Assembly: GCF_002563635.1 (NCBI RefSeq) | Contig: NZ_PDIZ01000001.1 | Span: 2,170,001 to 2,234,000, forward strand | Origin: Bacillus sp. es.036 | GTDB taxonomy: Bacteria > Bacillota > Bacilli > Bacillales > Guptibacillaceae | DNA: 64,000 nt | Direction: 5' to 3' | Shown here: in pieces, positions 9,119 through 19,543 of the stretch | Layout of the letters: the number at the start of each line of letters is the position of its first letter | Numbering within the stretch: position 1 is the first letter of the stretch | Notes under the pieces: generated by a model | The model's database searches: none | What the model was told of the DNA's origin: nothing | The model's input: the letters and a program-made list of their open reading frames with translations, nothing else | Position numbers and translations under genes: made by a program

Positions 9119-9185
9119 GAATAGACTTCTAATTCCTCCGTAGTCGAATAGAATGTACAAACTATCTCGTTTAAGGGGGAGGAAA

Positions 9186-9575
9186 ATGAGATCCAAACAC
9201 GCATTCTCAAGTATGGGGTCTGGCTTACTTGCGATTATTGTTATTGTGCTTGCGACTAGCGTCCTTTTTTCATTAATTCTTCGCTTCTCTTCGGTATCTG
9301 AAAAAGGAATTAGTCCACTCATTATTGTAGCGACTGTGATTGCCTTTTTTATTGGAGGCTTTATTTCTGGAGGCAAAGGGGGGGAACGCGGTTGGCTACT
9401 TGGCGGAGGAACAGCTTGTATGTATATCATGCTTCTTTTCCTCATTCAATACTTGGGATATCGCGTAAACATGAACCTCGAGCAGCTACTTTATCATGCT
9501 GGTTACGGTCTCATTTGCATTCTTGGAGGAATTATTGGGGTGAATGTTAAAGGTGGCAAGCATCGAGAAGCCTAG
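9186..9575 (+). CDS. TIGR04086 family membrane protein (YrzE-like)
   Basis: A 129-residue protein with four predicted membrane segments and glycine-rich connections (GGFISGGKGGERGWLLGGGTACMYI, GYGLICILGGIIGVNVKGG), fitting the TIGR04086/YrzE family found beside yajC in many Bacillales. Function unknown. An earlier in-frame ATG at 9153 exists, but GGGGGAGG lies just before the ATG at 9186, so this start is chosen. The gene diverges from the ArsB/NhaD permease and converges with yajC. Confidence 0.75.
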   Translation: MRSKHAFSSMGSGLLAIIVIVLATSVLFSLILRFSSVSEKGISPLIIVATVIAFFIGGFISGGKGGERGWLLGGGTACMYIMLLFLIQYLGYRVNMNLEQLLYHAGYGLICILGGIIGVNVKGGKHREA

Positions 9576-9580
9576 AAAAA

Positions 9581-9607
9581 AGAGCGCCCTCCATAGAGGA
9601 CGCTCTT
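9581..9607. terminator. Bidirectional terminator between the TIGR04086 gene and yajC
   Basis: Stem AGAGCG-CCCTC / GAGG-CGCTCT with a CATA loop. An A-run on the left and a short T-rich stretch on the right serve both converging genes. Confidence 0.8.
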
Positions 9608-9612
9608 CTCAA

Positions 9613-9885
9613 TTACTTGCTATTTTCAGTGATTGATTCGCGGATTGCCGCTCGGTCAAACACCATTTTTGTACCGTCAGTTGTGCGGATTGTAATTGTA
9701 CCTTCGTCCATTGCATCAATAATTCCATGCATTCCACCGATGGTTACAACTTTATTCCCTTTTTCTAGGCTTGCTTGCATTTCTTTCGTTTTCTTTTGAC
9801 GCTTCTGTTGCGGGCGAATCAAAAGGAAATAGAAAATCGCGAACATTAATAGAAGCGGGACTAAATTCATTAACGTAGAACTCAT
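9613..9885 (-). CDS. yajC: Preprotein translocase subunit YajC
   Basis: A 90-residue protein with one N-terminal membrane segment (about residues 8-26), the hallmark FYFLLIRPQQKRQK, and the soluble domain GNKVVTIGGMHGIIDAMDEGTITI. YajC is an accessory component of the SecDF complex. It follows tgt by about 40 bases and so is the last gene of the ruvAB-queA-tgt-yajC series, the usual Bacillus order. Confidence 0.93.
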   Translation of the reverse strand: MSSTLMNLVPLLLMFAIFYFLLIRPQQKRQKKTKEMQASLEKGNKVVTIGGMHGIIDAMDEGTITIRTTDGTKMVFDRAAIRESITENSK

Positions 9886-9925
9886 ACTCTTTTCACCCCT
9901 TTCCAGCAGTTACACAATCTATGGA

Positions 9926-12111
<2,186 letters not shown>

Positions 12112-12185
12112 TTTCTTCACCACTATTTCTAAAAAGTGTTCAACTTTATTGATTTTACCACAGCACTACCGATCCGCGCACCCTT

Positions 12186-12240
12186 AAGGGGCAGTTCTCC
12201 TTCCCCCAGCTTGTAACTGACGGTTGGAAAGCTCCCCCTT
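12186..12240 (-). repeat. Imperfect inverted repeat after the DUF2905 gene
   Basis: Two 15-nt arms (12186-12200 and 12226-12240) pair at 12 of 15 positions across a 25-nt loop. On the minus strand it starts at the stop codon of the DUF2905 gene. There is no T-run after it, so it is a poor rho-independent terminator; it may be a processing or attenuating structure before queA. Confidence 0.45.
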
Positions 12241-12436
12241 ATCTGAACCTGCCTATAATAAAAAAGAGTAGTGACAGAACAATACTAACGATGATAGAAG
12301 TAACGATAGGAAAAAAGAATGTTGTGTTTCCTCTTTTAATTATCAAATCACCAGGTAATTTACCGACAAAGGACCACAAAACACCAATAGCTAAAAAAGC
12401 GATACCTAAAACGATAAATAGCTTTGAAATGCCCAT
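12239..12436 (-). CDS. DUF2905 family small membrane protein
   Basis: A 65-residue protein with two membrane segments (about 5-25 and 42-62) joined by GKLPGDLIIKRGNTTFFFPIVTSI, the DUF2905 core. The function is unknown. The gene is only 2 nt from the ruvB stop codon and so is translated from the ruvAB message, an arrangement common in Bacilli and clostridia. Confidence 0.85.
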   Translation of the reverse strand: MGISKLFIVLGIAFLAIGVLWSFVGKLPGDLIIKRGNTTFFFPIVTSIIVSIVLSLLFFIIGRFR

Positions 12437-12438
12437 CT

Positions 12439-13437
12439 TTATTTCGGAACCTCCATACCAAAGTGTTCGTATACATGATGCGTCACCATTCGTCCACGCG
12501 GCGTGCGCTGTAGAAATCCAATTTGAAGAAGGTAAGGCTCATACACATCTTCAATCGTATGACTTTCTTCACCAATGGTGGCGGCAATCGTATCAACGCC
12601 AACAGGTCCACCACGAAACTTTTCAATAATCGCTAAAAGAAGCTTGTGGTCAATATGATCGAGTCCGAGCGGATCCACCTGCATCATCTCCAGCGCCTGT
12701 GCAGCAAGCGATGACGAGATGACTCCATCGCCTTTTACTTGAGCGAAATCTCTTACTCGCTTTAACAAACGATTAGCGATTCGCGGTGTTCCTCGAGAGC
12801 GACGCGCTAGTTCAACAGCGGCATTCTGATCCATTTCTACATTAAAAATATCAGCTGTTCTCATGATAATCGTTTGTAATTCATCTTCTAGATAATATTC
12901 AAGCCTGCTTAAGACACCAAACCTGTCTCGTAAAGGGGCCGTTAATAACCCTGCTCTTGTCGTCGCACCGACAAGTGTAAATGGTGGTAGATCCAGTCGA
13001 ACGGACCTGGCCGTTTCACCCTTTCCAATCACAATATCCAGGCAATAATCTTCCATTGCGGGATAAAGCACTTCTTCTACGCTTCTTGGAAGACGATGAA
13101 TTTCATCAATAAATAAAACATCTCCAGGTTCAAGGGCCGTTAAAATAGCTGCTAAATCCCCTGGTCGTTCGATGGCAGGACCTGATGTTGTACGCAAATT
13201 CACTTCCATCTCATTAGCAATGATAGCGGAAAGGGTCGTTTTACCGAGGCCTGGAGGACCATATAACAAAACATGATCCAGAGGCTCTTCGCGCATTTTT
13301 GCCGCTTCAATAAACACTTCAAGATTTCGCTTTACTTTTTCTTGTCCAATATACTGAGCTAATCGCTGAGGACGGAGGCTATATTCTACGGATGAGTCGT
13401 CACCGACTTGTTCTCCAGATAGAATGCGATCTTCCAC
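12439..13437 (-). CDS. ruvB: Holliday junction branch migration helicase RuvB
   Basis: RuvB is the AAA+ motor that drives branch migration of Holliday junctions with RuvA. The 332-residue protein shows [16 protein letters not shown], Walker [10 protein letters not shown], Walker [10 protein letters not shown], sensor [18 protein letters not shown] and a winged-helix C-terminus ([13 protein letters not shown]). It follows ruvA after 12 nt. No ruvC is present, as expected for Firmicutes, where RecU resolves junctions. Confidence 0.97.
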   Translation of the reverse strand: MEDRILSGEQVGDDSSVEYSLRPQRLAQYIGQEKVKRNLEVFIEAAKMREEPLDHVLLYGPPGLGKTTLSAIIANEMEVNLRTTSGPAIERPGDLAAILTALEPGDVLFIDEIHRLPRSVEEVLYPAMEDYCLDIVIGKGETARSVRLDLPPFTLVGATTRAGLLTAPLRDRFGVLSRLEYYLEDELQTIIMRTADIFNVEMDQNAAVELARRSRGTPRIANRLLKRVRDFAQVKGDGVISSSLAAQALEMMQVDPLGLDHIDHKLLLAIIEKFRGGPVGVDTIAATIGEESHTIEDVYEPYLLQIGFLQRTPRGRMVTHHVYEHFGMEVPK

Positions 13438-13449
13438 GTTACTCCCTCC

Positions 13450-14052
13450 TTATTGCTTCAGCATAAGCTGAAGGGCTTTCTTAATATACTGATCGGTTGT
13501 TAGCGTTTCTTCTAACAGTTTTGGTTTAACCTTCTTAATTTCTCGGTCTGCATAGCCAAGTGCTTTCAATGCTTCTAGCGCTTCATCAAGTTCATGAGCG
13601 CCTTCTTCTTGCACCTCGTCAACTGCAAATAATCCTTCTATTGGAGTTCCAAAACCTTTCAGCTTTCCTTTTAAATCAAGGATAATTTGACGAGCTGTTT
13701 TCTTTCCTACTCCAGGAAACTTCGTCAAGAATTTTTCATCTTCCATCTCGATGGCACTAACTACCTTGTCCGGTTCGCCAGTCGCTAAAATAGCAACCGC
13801 ACCTTTAGGACCAATCCCTGATACATTTAACAGTTTTTCAAATAAAAGGCGCTCTTCTCGGCTTGGGAAACCATAAAGAGCAATAAGATCTTCTCTCACA
13901 TAATGGTGCGTAAAAATTTGGATCGATTGATTTCGATATTTCTGAAACTCAAACGGATTGCCACAATAGATTTTATAGCCAATCGAATTGGACTCCACCA
14001 CAATGTATTCTGTATCAATATATTCAACCGTGCCTTTAATATATTCAATCAA
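13450..14052 (-). CDS. ruvA: Holliday junction branch migration protein RuvA
   Basis: RuvA binds four-way junctions as a tetramer and loads RuvB. The 200-residue protein has an N-terminal OB fold ([20 protein letters not shown]), helix-hairpin-helix motifs ([16 protein letters not shown] and [22 protein letters not shown]) and a C-terminal RuvB-contacting helical domain ([19 protein letters not shown]). First gene of the ruvAB-DUF2905 series. The repeat-rich spacer upstream separates it from bofC. Confidence 0.97.
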   Translation of the reverse strand: MIEYIKGTVEYIDTEYIVVESNSIGYKIYCGNPFEFQKYRNQSIQIFTHHYVREDLIALYGFPSREERLLFEKLLNVSGIGPKGAVAILATGEPDKVVSAIEMEDEKFLTKFPGVGKKTARQIILDLKGKLKGFGTPIEGLFAVDEVQEEGAHELDEALEALKALGYADREIKKVKPKLLEETLTTDQYIKKALQLMLKQ

Positions 14053-14113
14053 AGCTACTCTCTCCCCTGTACATACGAACGTGTATTTCTATCTCTCCAT
14101 TCTACCATAAAAA

Positions 14114-14386
14114 CATGAAAAGCGGAGCGGGCCGGTTAAAATCCGCAGGATGTTGGAACCCATGAGATTGAGACGCTTTTTGTCTCATTCGATTGGGTGA
14201 AACAGCCGGAGGATTTGGCCCGCGCAGCTAGACATGAAAAGCGGAGACGAGCGTTTAGTAACGGAGATATTGAAGCTCTTGAACCAGAACACGCTTTTGG
14301 TGTTCTAGTTATAGTTTGAAGTGACCGAGTGTCTGCCCACTGCAGGTGGATCTCACGAAAAGCGGAAGGAAGCGTAAATTAAACGC
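14114..14386. repeat. Intergenic repeat of about 120-nt period with long hairpins
   Basis: This fills the 345-base gap between ruvA and bofC. The head CATGAAAAGCGGAG occurs at 14114 and 14233, with a variant (CACGAAAAGCGGA) at 14354, giving spacings of 119 and 121. After head 1 comes a long imperfect hairpin (14127-14223): GCGGGCC/GGCCCGC, AAATCC/GGATTT, ACCCA/TGGGT, GAGAC/GTCTC. After head 2 there is a hairpin at 14282-14310 (AAC-AGAACAC/GTGTTCT-GTT). Both loops contain ACGCTTTT (14173, 14291; 118 apart). The third unit is cut short by the small hairpin GCGT/ACGC (14372-14386). I see no coding potential. Confidence 0.7.
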
Positions 14387-14389
14387 AAA

Positions 14390-14411
14390 AACCTGTCCTA
14401 TTGGACAGGTT
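14390..14411 (-). terminator. Terminator of bofC
   Basis: AACCTGTCC / GGACAGGTT with a 4-nt loop, followed on the minus strand by a T-run. The bofC stop codon (14398-14400) is inside the hairpin. Confidence 0.85.
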
Positions 14412-14934
14412 CGCTTTTGATTTTCGAAAAAGATTGAATCACATCTTCAAACTGATACCATGACTCTACAGGTATACCATCCATAAGTTGTTCTCGCCTT
14501 TGACTTTCAAGCTTCCCTACATCAATTTGGAAGAACGTTTGAATCACTTTCTCATCGGCAGGGTCACCATCAAAAATGGTAAGAACACCATCCTTCGTTA
14601 AACCAAAATGACCATTTTGTTTACTTGCAGGTGAAATGTCTTCAAAATTCCGTTCAAAAACCATTTTTCCTTCTTCCTGATCCACAAGTTGCCAGTCTGC
14701 ATATTGACTCCAAAAATCCTCCATTGCCCAGATCGTTTCATATACGGATTGTTTTGTTGTCACACCATCAGCATAATTCGTTCGTAGTTCTACTTCAATG
14801 ACTAACGGCCCTTCTTCTAGTAGAGACTCTGATGTTACCGTTGCTAAACCGTTATTAGGCTCAAAAGCTTCGGCAGATGTTCCACCAAAAACTAGAAGGA
14901 AACCTAACAGAATGAGTGGATAAAGGTTTTTCAT
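14398..14934 (-). CDS. bofC: BofC, forespore regulator of SpoIVB signalling to pro-sigma-K processing
   Basis: A 178-residue exported protein with an N-terminal signal peptide (YPLILLGFLLVFGGTSAEA). The body shows LEVELRTNYADGVTTKQSVYETIWAMEDFW and the BofC C-terminal motif GVLTIFDGDP...VIQTFFQIDVGKLES. BofC is made in the forespore and restrains SpoIVB, delaying sigma-K activation. In B. subtilis bofC lies just upstream of ruvA, as here. This ties it to spoIVFA/spoIVFB, present 16 kb away in the window. Confidence 0.88.
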   Translation of the reverse strand: MKNLYPLILLGFLLVFGGTSAEAFEPNNGLATVTSESLLEEGPLVIEVELRTNYADGVTTKQSVYETIWAMEDFWSQYADWQLVDQEEGKMVFERNFEDISPASKQNGHFGLTKDGVLTIFDGDPADEKVIQTFFQIDVGKLESQRREQLMDGIPVESWYQFEDVIQSFSKIKSEPVQ

Positions 14935-15012
14935 ATATCTTCAACACCTTTCTTCCATATTCAATAAGTTCATGCCGTTAGCGTTTCCAACTTTTCTCTC
15001 TCTATTCATCAA

Positions 15013-15039
15013 AAAAAGCTACAGAAAATCTGTAGCTTA
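15013..15039 (-). terminator. Terminator of yebC
   Basis: AAGCTACAGA / TCTGTAGCTT stem followed on the minus strand by seven T. The yebC stop codon (15037-15039) forms the start of the stem. Confidence 0.85.
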
Positions 15040-15786
15040 AAGTTGCTCATAAACCTCATCATTTATTTCCGCATTATGATATACTTCTTGCACATCATCA
15101 TTATCTTCAAGCTGTTCAATTAGCTTCACCATGTTAATACCATCTTCGTCCTCTAGAGGGGCATACGTTTCTGGAATCATTGTGACCTCAGCAGATGAGA
15201 ATGTTAAGCCGTCTGCTTCTAGCTGATGCTTAACCACCTGAAACTCTTGTGGATCCGTATAAATCTCATACGCTTCCTCCGTTGTTTCCATTTCTTCTGC
15301 ACCAGCTTCAATGACCTGAAGCAATAATTCCTCTCCATCAATTTCGCTTTCAGAGCGGTCAATGATCAGTAAACCTTTGCGATTAAATAAAAAGGATACA
15401 CAACCATTTTCGCCCATATTTCCATTATTTTTACTAAAAGCATGTCGTACATCGGCCGCAGCACGATTTTTATTATCTGTGAGCAATTGAACCATGAGCG
15501 CTGCGCCACCTGAGCCATAGCCTTCATATATAACATTTTCGTACTGTACGCCATTTAAATCACCAGTGGCTTTCTTTATCGCACGATCAATGTTATCGTT
15601 CGGCATATTTGATGATTTCGCCTTATCAATCGCAAGTCTTAAAGAAGGATTTGTTTCCGGATCGCTTCCCCCTTGCTTAGCAGCAACAAAAATTTCCTTC
15701 GCTAGCTTCATGAATACTTTCCCACGTTTCGCATCCTGTGCGTTTTTTCTACGTTGAATATTTTTCCATTTGGAATGTCCAGCCAT
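15037..15786 (-). CDS. yebC: YebC/TACO1 family protein (YrbC)
   Basis: A 249-residue protein of the YebC/PmpR/TACO1 family, beginning MAGHSKWKNIQRRKNAQDAKRGK and containing NMPNDNIDRAIKKATG and VRHAFSKNNGNMGENGCVSFLF. The family was long called transcriptional regulators; more recent work links members to translation of proline-rich stretches by the ribosome. It corresponds to yrbC in the B. subtilis safA-coxA-yrbC neighbourhood. It has its own terminator. Confidence 0.9.
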   Translation of the reverse strand: MAGHSKWKNIQRRKNAQDAKRGKVFMKLAKEIFVAAKQGGSDPETNPSLRLAIDKAKSSNMPNDNIDRAIKKATGDLNGVQYENVIYEGYGSGGAALMVQLLTDNKNRAAADVRHAFSKNNGNMGENGCVSFLFNRKGLLIIDRSESEIDGEELLLQVIEAGAEEMETTEEAYEIYTDPQEFQVVKHQLEADGLTFSSAEVTMIPETYAPLEDEDGINMVKLIEQLEDNDDVQEVYHNAEINDEVYEQL

Positions 15787-15871
15787 CGGTACGAACGACT
15801 CCTTTCAAATAGAGTGATTTCTCTAACCGTAACATAGGAGTTATTCGACCGAAAAGTGTTCTGCATATGTA

Positions 15872-15897
15872 GGCGAGCAGGCTTCTGCCCACTCGCT
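15872..15897 (-). terminator. Possible terminator hairpin after the coxA-like gene
   Basis: AGCGAG / CTCGC arms with an additional GGC/GCC pair across a short loop, just after the coxA-like stop codon. No clear T-run follows, so termination strength is doubtful. Confidence 0.4.
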
Positions 15898-15904
15898 ATT
15901 TTGA

Positions 15905-16531
15905 TTACTTGTTGTTCTCAAAAGGACGCTTTGCAGCATTGCCGATGTCATCTAAAATCCCATTCACATCAGCCTGAACCTCTTCAAAGCCATTTCCATC
16001 TGCAAGACGGTTATTCACGTCGCCCATGCGACCAAAAACATCTTCATCTGTTGAGATCGAAACATTTTTCTGTTTCGTTACTTTTGCTACTTCACTACGA
16101 ACTGTATCCTTTACATCTGCATCATTTTTGTCGTTTGTATCAACGCCAATCATGATCTGATCACCGTATACAATGACACGAGAATCGTCCACATTTTTAA
16201 GCTTGTTGATTCTCTTCGCAAGTCGGGTAGACAGTTCATTGTCATAACCTGAATAATTATCATCGGTACGCATGTATCCTGGCCCGTTCATTCCATTACG
16301 TTTATCAATTTGCTTTCCATCTGGAGCTTTTACACCGTGTTCATAATCTCGGTCAATCATGTCTGTAACGGCACCTTCGCGATAATCACCGTTATTATCT
16401 TCACTTGTGTAATAACCAATCGGACGTGTGGAATCATTATAACGTGTATCCATCGCCTCATTATCGGCTGTACACCCGATTAATCCACCTGCAAACATCA
16501 TCGTAGAAAGCGTTAGAATTGTTTTCCTCAA
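15905..16531 (-). CDS. coxA: YhcN/YlaJ family sporulation lipoprotein (CoxA-like)
   Basis: A 208-residue secreted lipoprotein. The lipobox GLIGC places the modified cysteine at about residue 20. The C-terminal half carries the YhcN/YlaJ pattern (LAKRINKLKNVDDSRVIVYGDQIMIGVDTND, then KVTKQKNVSISTDEDVFGRM). Between safA and yebC, this is the position of coxA (yrbB), a spore cortex-associated protein of B. subtilis. The start is a TTG at 16529-16531 after AAAGGAGG. Symbol given by position and family; sequence identity was not measured. Confidence 0.75.
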   Translation of the reverse strand: MRKTILTLSTMMFAGGLIGCTADNEAMDTRYNDSTRPIGYYTSEDNNGDYREGAVTDMIDRDYEHGVKAPDGKQIDKRNGMNGPGYMRTDDNYSGYDNELSTRLAKRINKLKNVDDSRVIVYGDQIMIGVDTNDKNDADVKDTVRSEVAKVTKQKNVSISTDEDVFGRMGDVNNRLADGNGFEEVQADVNGILDDIGNAAKRPFENNK

Positions 16532-16611
16532 ATTTAAAACCTCCTTTCACCTTTAGAATGTGAGGAGGCTGATGTTTTTAATCTGTTAGTTCTAGGTAAC
16601 AATGGTACCTA

Positions 16612-17520
16612 TTAAAGCACTTGCCGAATGAATGCCGACCTTTTCTCTTTCTGCTGCTCTGTTTTTACCAATAGTTCATTTCTTCCACTGGGATTCATTA
16701 ACCATTCCCGGTAAAAATCGGCAGGATAAGCAAGAAGTCTTCTAAGAGAAGAATGTTCGATGCAATGACGAAGTGAAGAGATATGTGACTTCTCCCATTC
16801 CTCTAGCGACCAGTTACAGTGAGGAAGCATTCGATTTATCAACTGCAAATAATCATACTCACGCGGAGCGTAACTTATGAGATCACCATCAATTAAAAGC
16901 AACTGATCAAAATTAAAGATAAAGTTATGATGTGCAGGATCGCCGTGGACAATGCAATGACGTCGATAAGCAGACCGTTCAAGTTGTTCGACTTCCTTCA
17001 TCTCAGAGAGAACACTTTCACCAATCGTTAAAAAATAATTAATAAGCTTTTCCTGTTCAAAAGAGAGTACCTCAGAATCTAAATTTTGCTTAAACCGTAT
17101 GAAGCGGTTCGTCCATTTTCGAGTAAGAGAGACATATGGTATGTGCTTACTAACAATCCCCTGAACTTCATCTTGAAAATGATTGGTTTTTTCCAGCGCA
17201 AGAAATCGATCTTCTTTAATACTATAGTCAAGCGCTCGCCCTTCTATTGCTTTCATGCAGGCAAACGTCAGTCCACCACTTTCTTTCATCCACTCGCCAT
17301 CTGCGAAAGGAATATAAGGAACAAAAGAAGTAGCACCAGCAGATGATATTTCGATTTGTTTTTTTATCGTTTCTTTCTTTACTGCTGCTTTTAAAAAAAC
17401 AGGCTCGCCATTGTAAGAAATGCCCCTCCAAACGAGTGAATTTATCTGCTTCATTTGTAGAAAAAAAGGGCGTATCCCCTGTAGGATAGCCCCATTCATC
17501 TTACTAGCGTGATTCCGCAT
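16612..17520 (-). CDS. CotS-like kinase-fold protein, probably spore-associated
   Basis: A 302-residue protein with an aminoglycoside-phosphotransferase/CotS kinase-type C-terminal core. The catalytic loop is HGDPAHHNFIF (HGDxxxxN intact) and the metal-binding segment LLIDGDLISYAPREYDYLQL keeps its Asp. This resembles CotS, YutH and YsxE spore-coat proteins. Unlike YsxE (46704-47669), the key residues are retained, so catalytic activity is possible; the substrate is unknown. It overlaps the 3' end of safA by 17 nt, implying co-expression with that coat/cortex morphogen. A second in-frame ATG at 17497-17499 is possible. Confidence 0.7.
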   Translation of the reverse strand: MRNHASKMNGAILQGIRPFFLQMKQINSLVWRGISYNGEPVFLKAAVKKETIKKQIEISSAGATSFVPYIPFADGEWMKESGGLTFACMKAIEGRALDYSIKEDRFLALEKTNHFQDEVQGIVSKHIPYVSLTRKWTNRFIRFKQNLDSEVLSFEQEKLINYFLTIGESVLSEMKEVEQLERSAYRRHCIVHGDPAHHNFIFNFDQLLLIDGDLISYAPREYDYLQLINRMLPHCNWSLEEWEKSHISSLRHCIEHSSLRRLLAYPADFYREWLMNPSGRNELLVKTEQQKEKRSAFIRQVL

Positions 17521-19360
17521 AGCTACTTTCCATTCCCATATAATCCATCATCGGCGCTTTATTAGCTCCCTGAACGAATCCAGGGTTCGCATATGACGGC
17601 ATTTGTTGATAAGGCGATACTTGTTGATTTCCTCCACATCCACAGTCATGTTGCTGATAAGGTGAGACCATTGGTTGGTTAGGATAGCCAGGCGGCATCA
17701 TCATGCCACCTAAATTTTGATTCGGATAACCATAAGCACCCATCACAGCTTCAGGATATTCTTCATTTCCTTTATGAGCATATGGCGCCATACCATAACC
17801 ATTCATTGCTGCCCCGGCTACTGATCCAGGATAGCCGCCATTGTTTCCTTTATGGCCATAACCTTCATACGCTCCTGCTACGTCCTGATTTGGATACCCT
17901 TGTGTTTGCATGCCCGCTACATTTCCTGGGTAGCCGCCATTGTTTCCTTTATGGCCATAACCTTCATACGCTCCTGCTACGTCCTGATTTGGATACCCTT
18001 GTTTTTGCATGCCCGCTACATTTCCTGGGTAGCCGCCATTGTTTCCTTTATGGCCATAGCCTTCATACGCTCCTGCTACGTCCTGATTTGGATACCCTTG
18101 TGTTTGCATGCCCGCTACATTTCCTGGGTAGCCGCCATTGTTTCCTTTATGGCCATAGCCTTCATACGCTCCTGCTACGTCCTGATTTGGATACCCTTGT
18201 GTTTGCATGCCCGCTACATTTCCTGGGTAGCCGCCATTGTTTCCTTTATGGCCATAGCCTTCATACGCTCCTGCTACGTCCTGATTTGGATAACCGCTAC
18301 CATACATATGCGCGCCAGCGACTGAACCAGGGTATCCCGGCATGCTTTGATTTGCTTTGTTTCCGTAGCTTGCTCCTGCAACATCAGAGCTTTCTTCCCC
18401 CATACCATAGTTGTTCATGTTAGTGTTAGCACCAGCTACATTTTGATTTGGATAGCCGTTTTGCTGGTAAGCCCCCGCTACGCTCTCTTCTCCTTTTTGA
18501 CCATATCCGTTCATTTCAGCTCCTGCTACCGCACCTGGATAGCCGTTCCCTTTATTTCCAAAACCTCCATAGGCTCCAGCAACGTTTTGATTTGAATAGC
18601 CATAAGCTCCTGCTACTTCTCCAGGATATCCACCAGAATTTGCTTTACTTCCATACCCTTCATAAGCACCTGCTACGTTCTGATTGTTAGAGCCCATTTG
18701 TGCTCCACCCACAGAAGTCGGATAGCCAGGATAACCACCATTGTATTCTTTGTTCGCATAACTTGTAGTTCCAGCTACGTTACTAGGATACCCTTGATTC
18801 ATTGGAGGTGGTGGCATTTCCATTGACGAAGACTCAAATTCACTTAACACTTCTTCATCATTCATTGGATAAAATAAATTTTCTGCTTTTTTGGCTTTTT
18901 CAACTGGTTTCTTTTCAGCTACTTTTTTTGCTTTCTCAACCGGTTTTTTCTCAACTGTTTTTTTCGCTTCCACTTTCTTTTCAGGCTTTGTTTCTTTTGG
19001 CTTTACTTTCTTAGGCTTTTCTTCCTGAGGCATCATATTCATATTCATGTTCATATTTAACCCCATGTTTAACTCATTGTTGATTGGCATAGTCATAGAC
19101 GGCTTTTCTACTGGCTTCATCGGCGCTTCTTTTTTCTTAGGCATTTCTTTGATCGGCATTTCTTTTTTCATTTCTTTGATCGGCATTTCTTTCTTCTTAA
19201 CGGGAACACCACCCGATGGTACTTTCACTTTCATACCTGGCATAATCATATTAGGATTCTTAAGCTGCGTATTGACAGCTTTTAATTGTTCAAAATCGAC
19301 GCCATATTTTTTAGCGATTTTCCATAAAGTATCGCCTTTTTGAACGACATGTATTTTCAA
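17504..19360 (-). CDS. safA: SafA-type spore morphogenetic protein with LysM domain and tandem repeats
   Basis: 618 residues. A LysM domain at about residues 1-48 (VQKGDTLWKIAKKYGVDFEQLKAVN) binds peptidoglycan. Then a Lys/Glu/Pro-rich linker (about 50-165), a long Gly/Tyr/Asn-rich region with more than 15 VAG(A) motifs, five near-identical 33-residue repeats, and a C-terminal tail with SPYQQ and CGCGG. In B. subtilis SafA directs inner coat assembly at the cortex-coat interface, and it sits next to nadA as here. It is longer than the B. subtilis protein (about 390 residues). A TTG start (19358-19360) follows AGGAGGGAG. Confidence 0.85.
   Translation of the reverse strand: MKIHVVQKGDTLWKIAKKYGVDFEQLKAVNTQLKNPNMIMPGMKVKVPSGGVPVKKKEMPIKEMKKEMPIKEMPKKKEAPMKPVEKPSMTMPINNELNMGLNMNMNMNMMPQEEKPKKVKPKETKPEKKVEAKKTVEKKPVEKAKKVAEKKPVEKAKKAENLFYPMNDEEVLSEFESSSMEMPPPPMNQGYPSNVAGTTSYANKEYNGGYPGYPTSVGGAQMGSNNQNVAGAYEGYGSKANSGGYPGEVAGAYGYSNQNVAGAYGGFGNKGNGYPGAVAGAEMNGYGQKGEESVAGAYQQNGYPNQNVAGANTNMNNYGMGEESSDVAGASYGNKANQSMPGYPGSVAGAHMYGSGYPNQDVAGAYEGYGHKGNNGGYPGNVAGMQTQGYPNQDVAGAYEGYGHKGNNGGYPGNVAGMQTQGYPNQDVAGAYEGYGHKGNNGGYPGNVAGMQKQGYPNQDVAGAYEGYGHKGNNGGYPGNVAGMQTQGYPNQDVAGAYEGYGHKGNNGGYPGSVAGAAMNGYGMAPYAHKGNEEYPEAVMGAYGYPNQNLGGMMMPPGYPNQPMVSPYQQHDCGCGGNQQVSPYQQMPSYANPGFVQGANKAPMMDYMGMESSYAESR
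17833..18292 (-). repeat. In-frame 99-bp tandem repeats inside safA
   Basis: Copies begin at 17833, 17932, 18031, 18130 and 18229, exactly 99 bp apart, with the last partial (about 4.6 copies). They differ by only a few bases. Each encodes 33 residues with the pattern YPNQDVAGAYEGYGHKGNNG then GYPGNVAGMQTQG. Each copy supplies one Lys and two or three Gln. Confidence 0.95.
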
Positions 19361-19403
19361 CCTAAAAACTCCCTCCTGTAATCAGTACAATGAAATTCAG
19401 TAC

Positions 19404-19411
19404 AGTGTATG
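19404..19411 (-). promoter_or_regulatory. Candidate sigma-E -10 element of safA
   Basis: CATACACT on the minus strand matches the sigma-E -10 consensus (CATACANT). It lies about 45 nt before the TTG start. The -35 region (about 14 nt upstream) is a poor match. safA is sigma-E dependent in B. subtilis. Confidence 0.5.
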
Positions 19412-19507
19412 CATGACTGGGCAGATTGCTACCTTTTTGAAAGGATAAGATCATCACATTAATATGCAAAGGAGAGGGCGCCTATGAGTAATGTCAATTT
19501 AAAAACG

Positions 19508-19538
19508 AAAAAGGAATCAAACATAACGTTTGATCCCT
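19508..19538 (-). terminator. Terminator of the nadBCA operon
   Basis: GGGATCAAAC / GTTTGATTCC stem with a short loop, followed on the minus strand by TTTTT. Located just after the nadA stop codon. Confidence 0.85.
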
Positions 19539-19543
19539 TGATT

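Noticed and set aside
9119-9445. N-terminal extension of the ArsB/NhaD permease by about 110 codons
   Set aside because: The extension is proline-rich, not membrane-like, overlaps the divergent TIGR04086 gene and lies before the natural start of the first membrane segment.
13990-14110. LexA (SOS) box upstream of ruvA
   Set aside because: A CGAAC half-site occurs near 14076, but the second half (GTTCG at the right spacing) is absent.
17833-18292. CRISPR-like array
   Set aside because: Repeats are 99 bp, contiguous with no spacers, in frame within a coding region, and no cas genes are near.
17782-18423. Long plus-strand open frames (up to about 213 codons) across the safA repeats
   Set aside because: They arise because the 99-bp repeat has a length divisible by three and few stop codons on the reverse strand. 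They mirror the repeat, lack a binding site and have low-complexity products. The safA reading frame is clearly the coding one.
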